From positions 1 through 5,510 of the forward strand of contig JAOUDB010000197.1 in assembly GCA_029859485.1 (NCBI GenBank): a stretch of DNA of 5,510 nucleotides, given 5' to 3'. This stretch comes from Desulfuromonadales bacterium (GTDB taxonomy: Bacteria > Desulfobacterota > Desulfuromonadia > Desulfuromonadales > BM103). Positions within the stretch are counted from its first letter, which is position 1; every line of letters starts with the position of its first letter. Under the pieces are notes generated by a model. That model searched no databases. It saw nothing but the letters and a program-made list of their open reading frames with translations, and was not told the DNA's origin. This document shows, one piece after another, positions 4,751-5,510 of the stretch. The translations under genes and the position numbers were made by a program.

Positions 4751-5176
4751 TCACCGACACCTTACGGCAGCCGCTCTCTTGCTCTCATTGCCAAGCACGC
4801 CATATGCTTCAAAACTTTTTTTCTGCTGATTGAAAACCAACAAGCGCCCCTGAAAGTAACTGTAGACCCCTTCAAATTTGGCCATTTCTTTATGTAAGTC
4901 CTGAAAGGATGCTGGAGAAGTAACCATGTGCAGCTCGATGAAATCATCCTTCAGGCTCCAGAAACCAACGATTTCCGCGATGCCGTCTCGCGACCCCATA
5001 AACGTGCCGTTTTCATGGAAGACAATGTGCTCCGCCGTGTTTGAACTGCAACTCTGGTCGTTGATCACCCAGTCCCCGTGAAAATAGTCCGCGTTCAGTT
5101 CCGCAGCGCTCACAACAGGCACAAATAATACACTCAACACCAGCAAACGCGTAAAAATTTTTAATGATTTCATCAT
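4751..5176 (-). CDS. Small exported hypothetical protein
   Basis: A 141-residue protein that I cannot place in a named family. Residues 1-25 form a Sec signal peptide (MMKSLKIFTRLLVLSVLFVPVV, cleavage near SAA-E). The mature part has alternating hydrophobic and polar strands: a start of YFHGDWVINDQSC, then HIVFHENGTFMGS, then VGFWSLKDDFIELHMV, then YSYFQGRLLVF. The G-x-W, N-G-T-F and G-x-W spacing is what one sees in small lipocalin-like or META-like periplasmic beta-barrels. That resemblance is impressionistic. Cys43 and Cys140 are the only mature cysteines and could form a disulfide joining the two ends. The first ATG (5174-5176) has AGGGAG at 5185-5190, eight bases away; the second Met would be eleven away, so the first is preferred. 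The SHOCT gene follows 49 bases downstream. Confidence 0.8.
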   Translation of the reverse strand: MMKSLKIFTRLLVLSVLFVPVVSAAELNADYFHGDWVINDQSCSSNTAEHIVFHENGTFMGSRDGIAEIVGFWSLKDDFIELHMVTSPASFQDLHKEMAKFEGVYSYFQGRLLVFNQQKKSFEAYGVLGNESKRAAAVRCR

Positions 5177-5385
5177 ACTGAAAACTCCCTTTCCTTTAGG
5201 ATTGACCGTTGGTTTTGCCTGATTAACGTTGCCGAGGGCTTAATAGCCTGCCATTTAGCAATTGACTTGATATCGCCTCCCCATTCAAACGCTAATTCGT
5301 CTTACAGGACATTGATTCCTTATTATCCATTTCTCTTTCTCCAATATTCATGTTGATGCCGCTCGTGAATGAGGCGTGTGGGCTT
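5177..5385. other. Gene-poor intergenic region upstream of the exported hypothetical gene
   Basis: About 210 bases without a credible gene. It includes the ribosome binding site at 5185-5190. No sigma-70 pair with good spacing was found on the minus strand, though this is the natural place for a promoter of the downstream genes. A GGCT-TAAT-AGCC element at 5237-5248 is too short to interpret. No hairpin with a T-run follows the upstream gene's stop at 5386. Confidence 0.5.
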
Positions 5386-5510
5386 CTAATTCACCGGCAG
5401 CGTCAGAATCGGCTTCGCCCCCGGCACATCACCGACCACGGAAGAGAACAGTGCACTGAATAATGTGAACGTCGAACGGGAGTTGAGATCAGTAGAGGGC
5501 ACGTAGAACC
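5386..5510 (-). CDS. C-terminal end of an unrecognised protein (5' part beyond window)
   Basis: The minus strand is open from the window edge to a TAG at 5386-5388, giving 40 residues: FYVPSTDLNSRSTFTLF, then SALFSSVVGDVPGAKPIL, then TLPVN and stop. The composition is protein-like, with a hydrophobic Ser-rich stretch followed by a Gly-Asp-Val-Pro-Gly turn and a final beta-like ILTLPV. It has the same orientation as every other gene here. I do not recognise the family from so short a piece. No start is in the window. It could also be a chance open frame, but 41 codons without a stop, ending just before an AT-richer gap, favour a real gene end. Confidence 0.5.
   Translation of the reverse strand, partial: FYVPSTDLNSRSTFTLFSALFSSVVGDVPGAKPILTLPVN

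Noticed and set aside
5292..5351. A 19-codon minus-strand ORF, MNIGEREMDNKESMSCKTN, in the upstream gap.
   Set aside because: The first ATG has no ribosome binding site. The internal ATG does have a purine-rich stretch before it, but would give only 12 residues, and there is no sign of conservation.
5349..5370. ATTCATG/CGTGAAT inverted repeat downstream of the partial gene as a terminator.
   Set aside because: In minus-strand RNA the central pair is an A-C mismatch, and no T-run follows.

Overview
The window appears to come from a Gram-negative bacterium, most likely a proteobacterium and probably a gammaproteobacterium. This rests on an OprB-type outer-membrane porin ending in Phe, several Sec signal peptides and a lipobox, a Rap1a/Tai-type periplasmic protein, a SHOCT protein, and strong AGGAG-type ribosome binding sites. 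The lineage is inferred from family distribution only. All convincing genes lie on the minus strand, so transcription runs from the high coordinates to the low ones.

Layout in transcription order (right to left): the 3' end of an unrecognised gene (5386-5510); a gene-poor gap of about 210 bases; a small exported hypothetical protein (4751-5176); a SHOCT-domain protein with an Ala-Pro hexanucleotide repeat (4318-4701); a spacer with an inverted repeat; the truncated 5' end of a second TRIC/UPF0126 channel gene (4121-4204), whose stop overlaps the next start; a Rap1a-like exported protein (3744-4124); a glycine-zipper lipoprotein (3431-3703); an MscS-type mechanosensitive channel (2461-3324); an intact TRIC/UPF0126 channel (1662-2309); an OprB-like porin (139-1623); and the C-terminal tail of a second, diverged OprB porin (1-132), in the same frame just beyond the porin stop.

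The gene set has an envelope and ion/osmolyte theme: one porin in the outer membrane, two predicted channels in the inner membrane, and four small exported proteins. No enzyme, regulator, transposase or integrase is visible. No dedicated defence or secretion system can be demonstrated. The Rap1a-like protein belongs to a family that includes type VI effector immunity proteins, but no effector partner is present.

The most interesting structure is the nesting of two gene remnants. A TRIC gene head (4157-4204) lies upstream and a porin gene tail (1-132) lies downstream of a block that itself ends in an intact TRIC-porin pair. This is what would be left if the middle of an older TRIC'-porin' locus had been replaced by a block carrying Rap1a, the lipoprotein, MscS and a diverged TRIC-porin pair. 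It can be tested by synteny in relatives.
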